Assembly: GCA_951799405.1 (NCBI GenBank)
Contig: OX637333.1
Location: 18,847,960 to 18,911,959 of the forward strand
DNA length: 64,000 nt
Direction of reading: 5' to 3'
Source: Agapetus fuscipes
Lineage: Eukaryota; Arthropoda; Insecta; Trichoptera; Glossosomatidae
The translations under genes and the position numbers were made by a program. Positions 55,201-64,000 of the stretch are shown one piece after another (the first letter of the stretch is position 1; each line of letters begins with the position of its first letter). Below the pieces are notes generated by a model. That model did no database searches, was not told the origin of the DNA, and was given only the letters and a program-made list of their open reading frames with translations.

Positions 55201-55480
55201 GTTTCAGGGAAAGGCAGGAGTTGTAAAGTTTATGTTTATGTGAGGTTTATTTTGTACCTATGTACGCAGCATTTGTAAGCAGGAACTTACATGTGCTTGC
55301 TTGTGGACATTCATTAAATATGAGCCTTAAATGTTAATATATCTTTGCAACTTAGATTATAGATAGACTACAGATGGTCACTTACGAATGTTGAATTGGT
55401 CATCAGTAGCTTAGTGGTGAAGTTGTCAGCGTTCATGACTGCCAGCCCGCCGTACTTGTCCCGGAACACCAGCTCTGTAT
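41769..55480 (-). CDS. Inactive dipeptidyl-peptidase (DPP10/DPP6-like), 5'-incomplete
   Basis: Thirteen exons, high to low: 55480-55386, 54666-54539, 53540-53377, 52266-52049, 51331-51229, 49936-49815, 49304-49051, 48286-47710, 46660-46425, 45762-45568, 44690-44530, 42983-42772, 41912-41769 (TAA). All borders are GT-AG and every phase joins, giving 868 visible residues. S9B/DPP4 signatures in order: LQYAAWSPDG and NGVPDFLYETE (beta-propeller; first of the DPP4 Glu-Glu substrate-anchor pair is Thr), CLTC, IDGRGSGFQGD, RLGTVEVEDQ, WGWGYGG, FFTERYLG, YPDEDHEFSG. The nucleophile Ser of GWSYGG is Gly and the oxyanion Tyr position is Asp; the triad Asp and His seem kept. By family knowledge such proteins are type II membrane glycoproteins; vertebrate DPP6/DPP10 act as Kv4 channel partners. 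The cytoplasmic tail and transmembrane exon(s) should lie upstream of 55480 but were not recognised. Confidence 0.93.
42055..42240 (-). repeat. Degenerate F250 copy
   Basis: Low-similarity match (ttgtaaagatatattac, aaactcttgcctttccc, ggctggcattggcaaagg) within the last intron of the DPP10-like gene. Confidence 0.45.
42379..42530. mobile_element. 152-bp inverted-repeat element, Penelope-like signature
   Basis: Perfect 26-bp inverted repeats at 42379-42404 and 42505-42530. The centre on the minus strand has GTCTCCTGAAGACGTTACC and AACGAAACGTCGAG. Intronic near the 3' end of the DPP10-like gene. Confidence 0.7.
43143..43213 (-). repeat. F250 tail fragment
   Basis: ataatctaagttgcagatat followed by about 50 bp of F250 3' sequence, then an uninterrupted A-run (about 43218-43244). 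Confidence 0.55.
43250..44105 (+). repeat. SINE-B split by L630
   Basis: Head 43250-43300 (ctgtagtctagtagttaat), then L630 (43301-43946), then B box GGTTTGATTCTC at 43954-43965 and body to ~44105 (aagtccatccagccttacc, agctgggtcttgttaatg). Confidence 0.78.
43301..43946 (+). mobile_element. L630 element (solo-LTR-like), nested in SINE-B
   Basis: 646 bp, starting TGTTATGTT and ending AACATAACA, with 4-bp duplications GGTC at 43297-43300 and 43947-43950. In this orientation a TATA-like ATATAAAA lies near 43323, and AATAAA near 43780 is followed by a T-rich stretch, consistent with an LTR. No coding capacity; the ORFs over it are repeat-derived. It splits a tRNA-derived SINE-B copy. A TIR transposon of Ginger type (TGTNR ends, 4-bp TSD) is an alternative. 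Confidence 0.8.
44178..44505 (+). repeat. SINE-A, full length but mutated
   Basis: A box intact; B box degraded to GGGTTAGAACCCC. Intronic in the DPP10-like gene, antisense to it. Confidence 0.82.
44530..44690 (-). CDS. Exon 11 of DPP10-like gene: mutated nucleophile elbow
   Basis: This 161-nt exon encodes YLRDTLKFIDGSRVCVWGWG followed by YGGHAAVSMT and ...AVAPMVTWAYH. The codon at 44632-44630 is GGG (Gly) where active S9B peptidases have Ser in GWSYGG. Surrounding residues (Trp, both flanking Gly and Tyr) are conserved, so the alignment is secure. The donor used (gtcagt) was chosen because it aligns exactly with the family through the next exon (FFTERYLG). Confidence 0.92.
45007..45265 (+). 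repeat. F250 copy in DPP10-like intron
   Basis: Full-length from ATTCCTTGACTTATAGG to a tail of three ATTATAG-type repeats. Very close to the LINE-linked subfamily. Confidence 0.8.
46755..47190 (-). pseudogene. Degenerate non-LTR RT in DPP10-like intron
   Basis: The reverse complement contains KPVLTYASQTWVMTKR and, in another frame, RRPAGRLKMKWMDSVNADAI, WRAKAMDR and RRILNSIKAHSGLSS. These are thumb and tail signatures of RTE-like reverse transcriptases, with several frameshifts. Confidence 0.7.
47276..47584 (-). repeat. SINE-A, full length, diverged
   Basis: Body and head recognisable; head altered (tttctaagcaattgaccgga). Intronic. Confidence 0.8.
47710..48286 (-). CDS. Exon 8 of DPP10-like gene: expanded propeller exon with low-complexity insertions
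   Basis: This 577-nt exon starts YFMATPEGKPGQRHLYRIKL, which matches the DPP4 segment ending in NLYKIQL. An Asn/Gln/Glu-rich insertion of about 35 residues follows, then MQCLTC (the DPP4 CLSC disulfide motif). Next comes a Ser/Thr/Glu-rich insertion of about 105 residues, and then NNCLYNNVIFSTNSRYYVQ, matching the next propeller strand. The insertions carry sequons NLT, NGT and NES. The exon is open throughout with no frameshift. Confidence 0.9.
48452..48768 (-). repeat. SINE-A, full length
   Basis: Contains a short internal duplication of the acttaagttaaagttcttcagttaaag type where the central palindrome normally is. Intronic. Confidence 0.8.
49480..49762 (+). repeat. Tandem duplication, two ~141-bp units
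   Basis: Both units contain cttgtatacttggNgtaa, cacaccatttatc and gtttgttttgttttg, ending tagcttctc. Intronic in the DPP10-like gene. Confidence 0.8.
50732..51020. mobile_element. 289-bp MITE, PIF/Harbinger-like, with poly-C cores
   Basis: Ends GGGGCCATCCATAAATTACG and (reverse) GGGGCTGTCCATATATTACG form ~24-bp imperfect TIRs. A 3-bp duplication TAT flanks it (50729-50731, 51021-51023). Inside each TIR lies a C-run (or G-run) of 8 or more. Intronic in the DPP10-like gene. Confidence 0.75.
52321..52473 (+). repeat. F250 copy, 5'-truncated
   Basis: Begins at ttttgagatttgggttttt and carries cacatgcggcatgcgcaag and ttgcaacttagattag. Confidence 0.65.
52568..52829 (-). repeat. SINE-A with internal deletion
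   Basis: 3' end and head present; about 60 bp between body and head missing. It is immediately followed by a SINE-B copy. Confidence 0.8.
52853..53066 (-). repeat. SINE-B, full length
   Basis: Head on minus strand: TTCAGTGGTAACACTTCGG, then GGTTCAAATCCC (B box). The GGACTCTGAAT stretch resembles a tRNA-Gln anticodon arm (weak inference). Body: aaggctggatggacctttgg and aagcaagacccagttg. Confidence 0.78.
53590..54540. repeat. Degenerate GGTAAAAGTGAGTA-type low-complexity field
   Basis: Dozens of variants of ggtaaaagtgagta and acaggtaatatagaatgg. It fills most of the intron between exons 54539 and 53540; the gene-sense strand is pyrimidine-rich. Confidence 0.85.
53669..54048. repeat. ~170-bp-arm palindrome in DPP10-like intron
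   Basis: Left arm 53669-53842, right arm 53879-54048, differing by a 4-bp GGTA indel near the outer end; 36-bp spacer. It lies in a field of degenerate GGTAAAAGTGAGTA units. Confidence 0.9.
54735..54905 (+). repeat. Penelope-like fragment
   Basis: Same family as 42379-42530: gtctcctgaagacgttggc, ccaacgaaacgccgagaatg, cgtctaatatccgaaaagc. DPP10-like intron. Confidence 0.65.
55120..55372 (+). repeat. F250 copy, ends 14 bp from a DPP10-like exon
   Basis: From TTCCTTGACTAATAGG to cttagattatagatag. Its tail ends next to the donor of the exon at 55386. Confidence 0.75.
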
Positions 55481-55590
55481 CTGCAACAAGAAGAGAAAAC
55501 AACTGTAGGAAGCCTTTATAGACAGTTCTATACTTTAAGGGTTCATAATAAGGGTTAATATGCAATCTAGCCTGTCATCCATCATCTTTT

Positions 55591-55780
55591 ATAGGCGTAT
55601 TTGTATTGCCAGAAAGGTGTAATTCGTGTGCTTCCAGATATTGGTAGAAACATTTGATGAATTCTAAGATATTCAGTGCATTCATCTTTTTATTATCTCC
55701 ACTTCACAATTAATCATTATCTACTTACATAGGTCCATATGACCATAACAACAAGTCGTTAATAATAATTGTTTTTTTAA
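55591..55780 (+). repeat. Dispersed repeat, paired with 62105-62290
   Basis: Shared attgccagaaaggtgt, ttccagatattggtagaa and attcagtNcatNcatct; no coding content seen. Confidence 0.6.
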
Positions 55781-55849
55781 ACTGGTAGCCCTCTGAATAA
55801 TAAGAATCCCTAATGACTGTTTTTTGAAGGAGTGCGGTATAAATGAGAA

Positions 55850-56160
55850 TATGAGAGTGCAAGCTTAAAAGAGTACTAGGAGATGGTTCAGGCATCTAAA
55901 GTTAATGGACGATGAACGACTGACAAAAAAAGTGTACAAAAAGAATGCCAAAGATAAGCGTGGAAGGGGAAGACCGATGAAATAATGTATTGAACAAAAA
56001 AAGCGAGATTTGTAAATGACCGGAATTTGCAGAGTGAGAAAAAGAGAAGAGCATGTATTAAGACAGCAATGAATATTGAGGAGATGGAAAAAGTGAGCAA
56101 GTGCAGAATAGATTTGTGGAAGTACTGACCACCCCTAGAAAAATGACGTATGGATTCAGT
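55850..56160 (+). pseudogene. Degenerate LINE RT tail
   Basis: Plus-strand frames recover DERLTKKVYKKNAKDKRGRG and RPMK, then EEMEKVSKCR and the gaccacccctag end. It has many stops. Confidence 0.65.
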
Positions 56161-56189
56161 TAGTTACAGTATTGTTCAATATTACGTCG

Positions 56190-56460
56190 GACGTCCAGCT
56201 TTCTTACCACCTTTTAGATCTTCCAGCTAGGCGTCGACCTATTGGCATCTTATTAGCTGCTTCATGACTCATCTGGAAACATGATCTCTCCTGAATAACC
56301 TCTTGGATCTGTTCCATCTCATTATGTCGTCTATTTGACAAGCTTTTCGTATGTGATCGTTGCAAACACGATCTCGCAATGTTCTGCCTGTGATCATTCT
56401 AAGAAGTTCCATTTCAGATGTTCTGAGTGGTTCTTTAGTTCTTCTTTTGTTCTCTTAAGC
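56190..56460 (-). pseudogene. Degenerate RT tail (minus)
   Basis: The reverse complement encodes LRTSEMELLRMITGRTLRDR and VCNDHIRKACQIDDIMRWNR. It belongs to a different RT lineage from the F250-LINE and is broken by stops. Confidence 0.65.
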
Positions 56461-56859
56461 TTCTACATGGCAGGTCGTAAAAGGTCTAAAGCGGATTAAA
56501 AATGAAAACCTCTTTTTGAATACGAGAGGGAAAGCGTTTCACGAATAAAGCGAAGGAAATAAATTATTAAATTTGAAATCAATCTCGAGGTGAGAACGCG
56601 GGTCCCAGATGGGCCAATCTCGAAATGTCGCAGCCACAAAAAGGTGAAAAAAAATACATAACGCATTTTCAAGATGGCAGATTTATCATAGAAAATTGTC
56701 ACGACGCTCCAGAGGGGCTAAGACAATTTGTCATAGGTGTACTGCTTTTTTTGTCCAGGTTTTTTCCCCATTTTATTGCGGCTATTGCCAGCTGTAGATT
56801 GTCATGCATGCTTGCCATTTCTGAATACCACTTCGTAGGTGTGATAGAAATCATAATAA

Positions 56860-56935
56860 AAGCTCTTGGCTGCTTTTTCTACCTTTGTCAAAGACCATTC
56901 ACAAAGGTCCATCCAGCATTGCAGTAAAAAAGCCT
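56860..56935 (+). repeat. SINE-B body fragment
   Basis: tttgtcaaagaccattcac and aaaggtccatccagcattgc. Confidence 0.5.
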
Positions 56936-56939
56936 AATG

Positions 56940-58410
56940 TTTGTACACGATTAAAAAATAGGTGACCAAGCTGATAACAGTACGAAAGCTCAAGTGAGAA
57001 GGTTAGAAATATTTATCAGATTGTTATACAAAAGTCAACAAAGGATTTTTGTTTACGTATCTCATATGACACCCTCGTTTCTGCCTTTTGAAGGAATTGA
57101 CTTTAAACTTATGTTGACTGTGAGTGGTATTTAGGCCTTATTTAATTTCAGGAGTAATAATTATTAAATGATAGCTGTTGTTACTTAAATATATGTAAAG
57201 ATATTATGAATATTATGATACATTTTTGAATTTGCCGCGCAGGGCGTTGATTGGAGCAAACTATATTCTCGTGTGATTGGGTGGACGTCGGCCATGTTGA
57301 AGGACGGCCATGATGTTTTGTTTTTGGAGTGTTAAAATTTCTACAGTTAAATTTTTAATTTCATTTATTTATAAAATAGTAACAAAATTAACTTAATTGT
57401 AGTTTCTTTGGTTTCAGGTAATTTTGTTTATAATTGATTTGTAAGAGCTTATTTGTTTTTAGTTTATTTTATGTAAAGTGTTATTTTAAACAAATAAAAA
57501 CTTTGGTTTCAGAGCAACACGAGGAAGTTTGATTTTGAGAAAAAAAATTAATTAATCACCAACCAAATCAAATAAGATCCCTTTATATATATATTTTTGT
57601 CTGTCTCCCCATGCCTGAGATACAGGATTTTCCTCGTTCAGGCATGGAAATAGGAATTTCTTTTTTAAAAAAAGACAATTAATATATATAAAAGCTTTAA
57701 AAAGTAAATATTGTCAGAAATTTATAAATAAATAAATTATGAAATAAAATTATTTGAAATTCACATTATCAAGCAAAAATGGCAAGCATGAGTGAACATC
57801 TGCCCCGGGTAAATGTAATTGGATTTTGGATGGCCAGAACGCTTGTTAGTTGGATGGTAAACGCGAATTTCCATTTTTGTGAACCAAGTACCTACAAAAC
57901 ATTGCGTAACTCCCCTCGACCGTGTAAATAGATAAAATGTATGAAAAATAGATCGCTCAAAAGGGGCGTTGTTGTGTCTTCCGTACATTTGTCTATTTAC
58001 ACGGTCGAGTAGAGTTGAAACAATACCTACTGGCGTAGGTAATAACGTATTTGGGGACCGTAGTTTTTATGTGAAAAGGTACGAGTACCTACAATGTTGT
58101 ATTTTTTAAAATAAATATTGGAACATTTATCGTTATCATAATTTGTAAGGTGGATTTTGCAAGTGGTCCGTAAAATAGAAAACGTGTTTAGGGCCTAGGC
58201 ATTTGAGTCGTGTAGTAAGGTGAAAATCCAGGATTTTTTTTGAAAAAGAGATAATTACATCGAAATTAAAAAAAAAAGTTTGGAAAACAACAAAATAGTC
58301 TGCGCTGACTAACAGGTATACACCTACTCGTCTGGCAAGCGTGGCGACTAATTGCTAACTCCCTCCAACCAAACATCGAATTAAGAAAATATCAACATAG
58401 CAGCCGATTA
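56940..58410. other. Intergenic; GC-richer patch with inverted CCAAT words
   Basis: Around 57235-57320 there is gttgattgg and gtgattggg with CpG-rich flanks, possibly a promoter of an unseen gene. A short hairpin (catgcctga/ttcaggcatg) lies at 57609-57650. Nothing coding recognised. Confidence 0.3.
57915..58009. repeat. 18-bp perfect inverted repeat
   Basis: CTCGACCGTGTAAATAGA at 57915-57932 and its complement at 57992-58009, with a 59-bp spacer. Confidence 0.85.
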
Positions 58411-58411
58411 A

Positions 58412-58512
58412 AAGGCTGGCCTGCTTGTCTATACAGAAAAATAGGTTCCACACGCAACATGCAAACGTGGCAAAAATTTGCACAATATGTGCATTGTGTA
58501 GCTTAGTTACCT
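58412..58512 (+). repeat. SINE-A 3' fragment
   Basis: aaaaggctggcctgcttg through gtgtagcttagttac. Confidence 0.55.
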
Positions 58513-58567
58513 TTATTAATGTTCTTTGGAGTCTCTGTGACCAAAGCAAATTATATTGGAATGAAGA

Positions 58568-58893
58568 CTTCGTGTCTGGTCGATAGCTCAGTTGATAGAG
58601 TGCTTGTATTCCATGCCGTGAGCTCGGGTTCGAATCCCACCGAGGGTGTCAGAAATGATTTCCTGTTTCGCTGTTTATTTCAAACCTCAAAATAAAATAC
58701 CGGCAAAATTTACTCAGCCTTCACAAGAAATGAATACCAGCCCTCTCGGGAGCTGGGAAACCCCCACTTCAACTGAAGTGGTTGGCGTAAGGCCTTACCT
58801 GTTAAAATAACAAAGTTTCAACTCACCACATGCGACCTCTTCGGGGATTACGCGGCAAGAAGTTACACTAAATGTGTAGCTTAGTAGCGTTTT
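58568..58893 (+). repeat. SINE-A, full length
   Basis: Head with TAGCTCAGTTGATAGAGTGC and GGTTCGAATCCC; complete body. One of the best-preserved copies. Confidence 0.9.
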
Positions 58894-58899
58894 GCGTTG

Positions 58900-60050
58900 C
58901 TTTAAGGTATTTCTGGTATTAGGTGTAAGTCTTTTGGGGCCTCTTAGACGCGGGGGCCCTGGTGCCATCGCTCCACCCGACCTTCGCTTAATCCATGCCT
59001 GTGACCGTAAGCACTATGTTATATTTGGCAGACTCCCAGTTAATAGCGTTGTTTTTTGTGGCCAGCTAAACATTACCACTGGGGGCAGTTAGCTCCAGAG
59101 TTAAGCCATTAAACACGCAGGGGGGATTCTCACCTACATGTATTTACAACTGCTTGGAGATTTATCTACCCGTACAGGAATGTAAGGTTTTACGTTTCAA
59201 CTAAACTGTAGCGTAACCTTTTATTTACTTTGGATGAGAGCACCAGGACGCGCGGTGGTCGTCGGACGTCGCACGGCCGGGCTGCAATTGAAACGGCTTA
59301 CTTATAATTTTGTAAAGGTTTCTAAGGACACTAGAATATAAGCATTGACAGGTGATAACACTTCACCAAGAGAAATTAAAATTTGGAACATCCGTTTAGA
59401 TTAGAGTCCATTGTTGGGTCAAATTGAAGGTCAAATTGGGTCAAGTTGGGTCAAACATAGTGAGAAGTCTCGACATTTCTACCGATCATATAGGTGGATA
59501 AAAAGCGATAAAATATGGCCGCACGTAAAAAGTTGATCAGAGTTCTTCATTCGAAAAGTATAATATTTGACAGCTAGATCAGCTGATCACGCGCTGCCAT
59601 GTTGTATGTCGAGACTGCTGAGCCATATCGCAAATATATTATCAAAGATTCACCGTAAAATATTGCAAATTTACTTTGCGATGTGGTAAAGTTTGATCAT
59701 AAATGCACAATATTCGCAGAGAGCACTCTAAAACTAACACAATTCGAATAAAGCGCCGGACTTAGACGGCGGAAACAACGAATACGCGCCAATAAGAAAG
59801 TTACAAACTTTGCCGCTTATCTGTTTCCGGCGCTGCCACACGAGAGACCATAGACTATAAGTGTTTTCAAATTTAGAACGTTGCTATCATCTACTTATAG
59901 TGCGACACGTATTATACCGAACGTAAATCGGAACTACCGTCATCTTGTCAACCGTCCCTTTTGATAGTTAAATCTGACGGTGTTAGAGTTAAAAAAAATT
60001 GGAGTTACGGTCGTTTTACACATTTACAAAAAAAAAAACCAGAAATGAAT
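58900..60050. other. Intergenic, no recognised gene
   Basis: CpG-containing patches at 59255-59300 and 59755-59840; tandem gggtcaaattgggtcaagttggg words at 59416-59455. No ORF with support. Confidence 0.4.
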
Positions 60051-60054
60051 TACT

Positions 60055-60180
60055 CTATTCAAATATTGGACGAACCATTGTAGGAGAACTTATTTTATTC
60101 TCGACGTTACGTTTTCTTCTTAGCCAACGTAATCAGGAGGCAACCTTCCTGAACGACGATTATGGATGAAATTAAGTGCA
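60055..60180 (-). repeat. Penelope-like fragment, diverged
   Basis: attggacgaaccattgtagg, ctcgacgttacg and aacgtaatcaggaggcaacc; same layout as 42379-42530. Confidence 0.5.
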
Positions 60181-60292
60181 TGTTTTACTCATCTACTGCT
60201 TTCATTGCTTTGTTTTGAGTTATTCCTTTATCAAATATAAATAAATTACGAAAAACCTAGGATATTTTAGAAACTGCTTGCCCAAAGCAGCC

Positions 60293-60460
60293 TTTTCACA
60301 CGAGATTGCATTCTGCCCAGATTTTTTATGGTTTGTCTATGGATTACCGGGTCAAAAGTCTAGTAGTATATGGGGATGTATGAAAGCTTTCACACAGTCT
60401 GTCCGGTAACCTATACACAAACCATAGACAATTCGGGCAGAATGATTCTCGTAAAAAAAG
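60293..60460. repeat. Imperfect inverted repeat (foldback MITE)
   Basis: cattctgccc...accgg (60309-60351) is mirrored at 60402-60443 with ~80% identity. Confidence 0.6.
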
Positions 60461-60811
60461 GGGGTAATTGTATCTCGAAAATCATTATTTAAATAGTAAT
60501 TGGTAGTTTGTGGTAGTATCAGCTGCGTGTGAAAGAAAGAATCTGGTAAATACTTGTGTAGGAGTGTCCAGAGTTCGAGCATATGTGGTTTCTAGATACC
60601 TCCATTTTCAGGAAATATTTATGAAGCGATAGTCACTTGTAGGTAAATAAAATTTAACACACACTTGAGCAGATTGTTCAATGTGAATTAAATAGCTATG
60701 ATTTATTTAAGATCATGTAAAAAATATGTTTCAACATTTATTTTAAACAATAATGTAAAAAATTAGTCTTAAAGATTTATTTTAGATATTAATGTAAAAA
60801 AATATTGTAAT

Positions 60812-60983
60812 GGGGCTTCCACACGCTTGCCAACCCATCTCAAGTCAAGCGCACAGTGTGTCGTCTAGAAGATGCTAGCTGGACAAAATTAGTCAATTAG
60901 ACAAAATTTTGTCCAGCTAGCATGTTCTAGACGACACACTGTGCGCTTGACTTGAGATGGGTTGGCAAGCGTGTGGAAGCCCC
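60812..60983. mobile_element. 172-bp foldback element
   Basis: 79-bp arms 60812-60890 and 60905-60983 with one mismatch; ends GGGGCTTCCACACGC. A possible 4-bp GTAA duplication flanks it. It looks recently formed because the arms are almost identical. Confidence 0.85.
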
Positions 60984-60999
60984 GTAAAGATTTATTTTA

Positions 61000-62610
61000 G
61001 ATAATGTAAAATAAATGTAGGCGACAGAATAAGAGTAAAATATTACACAAACCTTAAAAAGTTTTGTAAAATGTTTTATTAAAATAAAACTGAATAGCAT
61101 ATAAACGTAACAATATGAGTCACACAGAACGAAATTCTGCAATCGAGGAATTAAAAAAGCAAATCCTGAATTTTTCATTATCTTATTTTCGAAAAAAATT
61201 CTCGATTTCTGCCTTTGTTTATTTACGACTCTTATATAATTGTATACATTTCCGGTAAGTATACAATAAATTTGATACTGGCAACTCGCAGAGAAAGAGG
61301 GATATGACGTCACGGCCACTTGAGGGAAGGAAATGGATATCTTCGGCAGGAAGTTCCCGCTCGAACAATGGATTCCCTCCCTCATCCTCTCGTCAAAGTA
61401 TCACAGAAAAGCTTCTGGCGGGGTTTTTGTTTTTCGAGATGAGACTCGGTTATATTCTCAGAAGAGGCTCTCACATCAAACGAAGAACTTTTTTGTCCAA
61501 TGATTTTCGCAATATCTTGTAACGTTTTGAGTTTAATTATACGACAAAAATTGCAAGATTTTTAAAATACTGTAGAGAATTGCAGTACTGAACGTAGTTA
61601 CACGTGGCAGTTAAGGGAGGGCTATGTTGAAGAATGAAAAATCTCGAGAAAATATGAAAAAAAACTATTCTATGTAGTATGTACACTACTTTATCAATTA
61701 GAATTTCATGAAAACAGTTTTTGAACATTTTTTATAGAATTATTCAAATTATAGAAAATGATTTCATACTTAAAATTAATATTAAACACTGTTAAATAAA
61801 AAATAAAAAACTCATATCCAATACAAAACATTAACAAAAATGTACAAGAAATATAAAAAAAAACATGTTTCTCTAAATGTTATTTTTTGTGGTGACATTC
61901 TATACATTTTTGGTGGATATAGTTATATTTTAGGTTTCATGTAAAGTTAAGTAAAATACCGTAGATTTATTCAATAGTTTCACATTTATTTTTACCACAG
62001 AGTTTATATAATAAACTCATGGTCTGTCAGTATACTCTTGAATGTCTAGCTGACTAGTGGGAACCTTGGTTTTCTCAAGCAAAATGCTTCCTTCTATTTA
62101 TTTTGCCAGAGTATTTATATTGCCAGAAAGGTGTCATTTGCGTTTTTCCAGATATTGGTAGAAGAATAAAGCACATATTAGCATATTCAGTACATACATC
62201 TACCATTGAATGAAATCATAAGTCAAAGTACTTAACAACGAACCATTGTCTACTAATGTACTAATAATCATAACATTAAAATTCATTTTTACGTGAATGT
62301 GTACAGATTATTGCTTATACTCAGTCTCCCTGTTTTTCTTCTCTAGACTCCCTTGTGTTCCTGTAGGCTTGTTGGGTATAATAAGCGCACATATACAATA
62401 GAGAGCACAGTCTCCCAGGATTATTTTCAGGCAGGAGTGATATTTCAGAATTACAGCGGCTGCGGGATAAAAAATGAGAAGACGGAAACTCTACCCATTC
62501 CACACTTCCTCTGCTTTTTCAGTATTCCACAATGAACTTAAAATGGAGTAGAGTACGATTTATGCACAAATTTGAGCTGTAATAAATGGATGAATTTACG
62601 ATAAACGCAA
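61000..62610. other. Intergenic, no recognised gene
   Basis: The only structure is the repeat partner at 62105-62290. Open frames (for example 152 codons on the minus strand at 60927-61385) overlap a foldback element or lack any domain. Confidence 0.4.
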
Positions 62611-62611
62611 C

Positions 62612-62820
62612 GCCCGGTCGATCGGTCTGCACTCTGTATAGTCTAGTGGTAAAAGCTAAGAGCTTGTTATCGGAAGTTCTTGTTTTGGTTTGATTCCCGG
62701 GGAATTATATAGTAAGTTTTAATTGTCAAATATGTTTGATGAGTGAAATATTGATGTGCCTTAATCGACCATCAAAGGTCCATCCAACATTATATCAACT
62801 GGGTCTTGTTAAGTGTTGAT
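62612..62820 (+). repeat. SINE-B copy
   Basis: TAGTCTAGTGGTAAAAGC, GGTTTGATTCCCGG, and the body end aaaggtccatccaacatt, aactgggtcttgttaagtg. Confidence 0.72.
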
Positions 62821-62989
62821 GATCGATCTTGGAGAGGAATTGCGCCCCCGATTAGGAGTTTAAAATGCGTATTAGCTTGCGGGTACAAAATCGTAGAAGT
62901 GTATCTGCCGCTACGATTGAATAATCGAACCGTAGCGATCTGGTTTTTAACGCAAGTGAAATCGACTCGACAATCCTTTTACAATTACA

Positions 62990-63076
62990 TAATGTGTTTA
63001 TCATGAGCATCATCATCATTGTCTGAGCTAGACAGCCCTGGGGGGCCTTGGTTGAATCCACGATTCTCCTCCATGT
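62990..63076 (-). pseudogene. RT tail fragment cut by the 63.1-kb LTR-like element
   Basis: The reverse complement encodes RIVDSTKAPQGCLA, close to the RRILNSIKAHSGLSS end at 46.76 kb. The L630 element starts at 63077, inside or beside it. Confidence 0.5.
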
Positions 63077-63708
63077 TGTTATGTTTTTTGATTCAAAGGT
63101 ATCTCCAGGATACTTACATCCGGCTAGCTCTCATCAGCATCACTCTCAGGGCGTGGGGTTCTTTCTTTGGTATTGCTTACTTATATCTTGGGAAGGTTGT
63201 ATAATTAAAAGATAAGTTTAACATGAACAAATAAGGGTTTATTTAATCTACTAATATGGGGAAAAAGGGGAATTTAGGGATTGGCACGACCTGCAGGTTG
63301 TCACTAGAACACTCCCTATTCCGTTGGCTGGAGTTCTAAACGGAAGGCCTGGGGCAGCGCCCCAGGCTAGCGGCGGTTCACAAGGCGGACGCCTCCACAC
63401 GTGGGAGCCCCTGGGTGGGCGCTCCTATGCCTCTGGTCCACAAGGCGGGTGCCTTGCTGGCAGGAAATCCAAGTAGATGGAGGGGGAGGGAGCTCCATCG
63501 TAGTGCCCCCTCTTGCACCGCTTGGTGCTTGGTCGCTAACGTCTTAATCGCTTGGCATCTTGCCGGGAACTAACGATGAACTCACGAGCGTGGGCCGATT
63601 GATTCGCACGGCGCAGTTCGGCCGTTTCCGTGACCGTTCGGCCCACAAACACACACTGCACACTTCGGGATTGTTTTTTTATAATATGTTATTTAAAATA
63701 ACATAACA
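63077..63708 (-). mobile_element. L630 element (solo-LTR-like), minus orientation
   Basis: 632 bp, same termini, 4-bp duplication ATGT at 63073-63076 and 63709-63712. It sits in or next to an RT tail fragment. Confidence 0.8.
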
Positions 63709-64000
63709 ATGTATTTGTTTTGCTATCTAGCTACATACATACTCGTATATCTGCCTTGGCTACATTTGCGTGTACACCGTCATCTTGAGATCTCTATGCT
63801 ATTCTATCGTTATACAATATTTTAATACAAGCTTACACTGAGCCTATTAAAAACGAGGACACGTTATCTGTACCAAAAAAATAAAGCATTACGTTTACAC
63901 TCAAACATAGCGTTTCACACAAAATATAACAGAAAGCTTAACGCTCACTTGGAGCGATATATCAGTTTTTTGGGAAAACGACCCAAAGCTTCATACTTGG

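Noticed and set aside
60927..61385. 152-codon minus-strand ORF
   Set aside because: Its end lies in a foldback arm; no domain, AT-rich composition and no splice context.
1..64000. CRISPR array or prokaryotic operon
   Set aside because: Repeats are either retroposon copies or contiguous minisatellites without spacers; genes are spliced.

Overview
The window is AT-rich nuclear DNA from a metazoan, most likely an insect. It has spliced genes with GT-AG introns, two tRNA-derived SINE families, non-LTR retrotransposons with RTE-like reverse-transcriptase tails, Penelope-like signatures and many MITEs. The frequent TAGGTACCTA-type words hint at Lepidoptera, but that is only an impression. There is no prokaryotic or organellar gene organisation and no CRISPR array.

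Four host genes can be supported. (1) 6969-9044, minus: a 691-residue uncharacterised basic protein, with possible 5' exons near 10.0-10.3 kb. (2) 16845-20361, minus: an unrecognised five-exon gene coding 205 residues; all splice phases agree. (3) 28141-30703, plus: dysbindin (BLOC-1 subunit), four exons, 257 residues. (4) 41769-55480, minus: 13 exons of a dipeptidyl-peptidase IV family protein. Its nucleophilic serine is replaced by glycine (WGWGYGG), so it is a DPP10-like pseudoprotease, and the 868 visible residues lack the N-terminal cytoplasmic/membrane part, which was not found.

Most of the rest is repeats. One ~250-bp family (here F250), which begins TCCTTGACTTATAGG and ends in ATAGATT-type repeats, occurs more than 20 times. 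It is also the 3' end of an RTE-like LINE (21.4-23.2 kb), forms a ~265-bp-period tandem array at 24.97-26.6 kb, and is inserted inside the LINE ORF with a clean 6-bp duplication. tRNA-derived SINE family A has about 15 copies or pieces, and a second tRNA-derived family B has several. Precisely bounded elements include a hAT derivative with an 8-bp target duplication and a 48-bp x 8 minisatellite (11981-12812), three ~630-bp TG...CA elements with 4-bp duplications (solo-LTR-like), a TIR element nested in an F250 copy (2935-3187), a Harbinger-like MITE (50732-51020) and several long palindromes. Penelope-like pieces carry hammerhead-ribozyme-like sequence.

Layout: 0-6.9 kb repeats; 7-10.3 kb gene 1; 10.3-16 kb MITEs, hAT and minisatellites; 16.6-20.4 kb gene 2; 20.9-27 kb SINE, LINE and F250 array; 28-31 kb dysbindin; 31-41.7 kb repeats; 41.8-55.5 kb pseudoprotease gene with repeat-filled introns; 55.5-64 kb repeats. 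The four genes show no functional linkage; their proximity looks like ordinary gene order.
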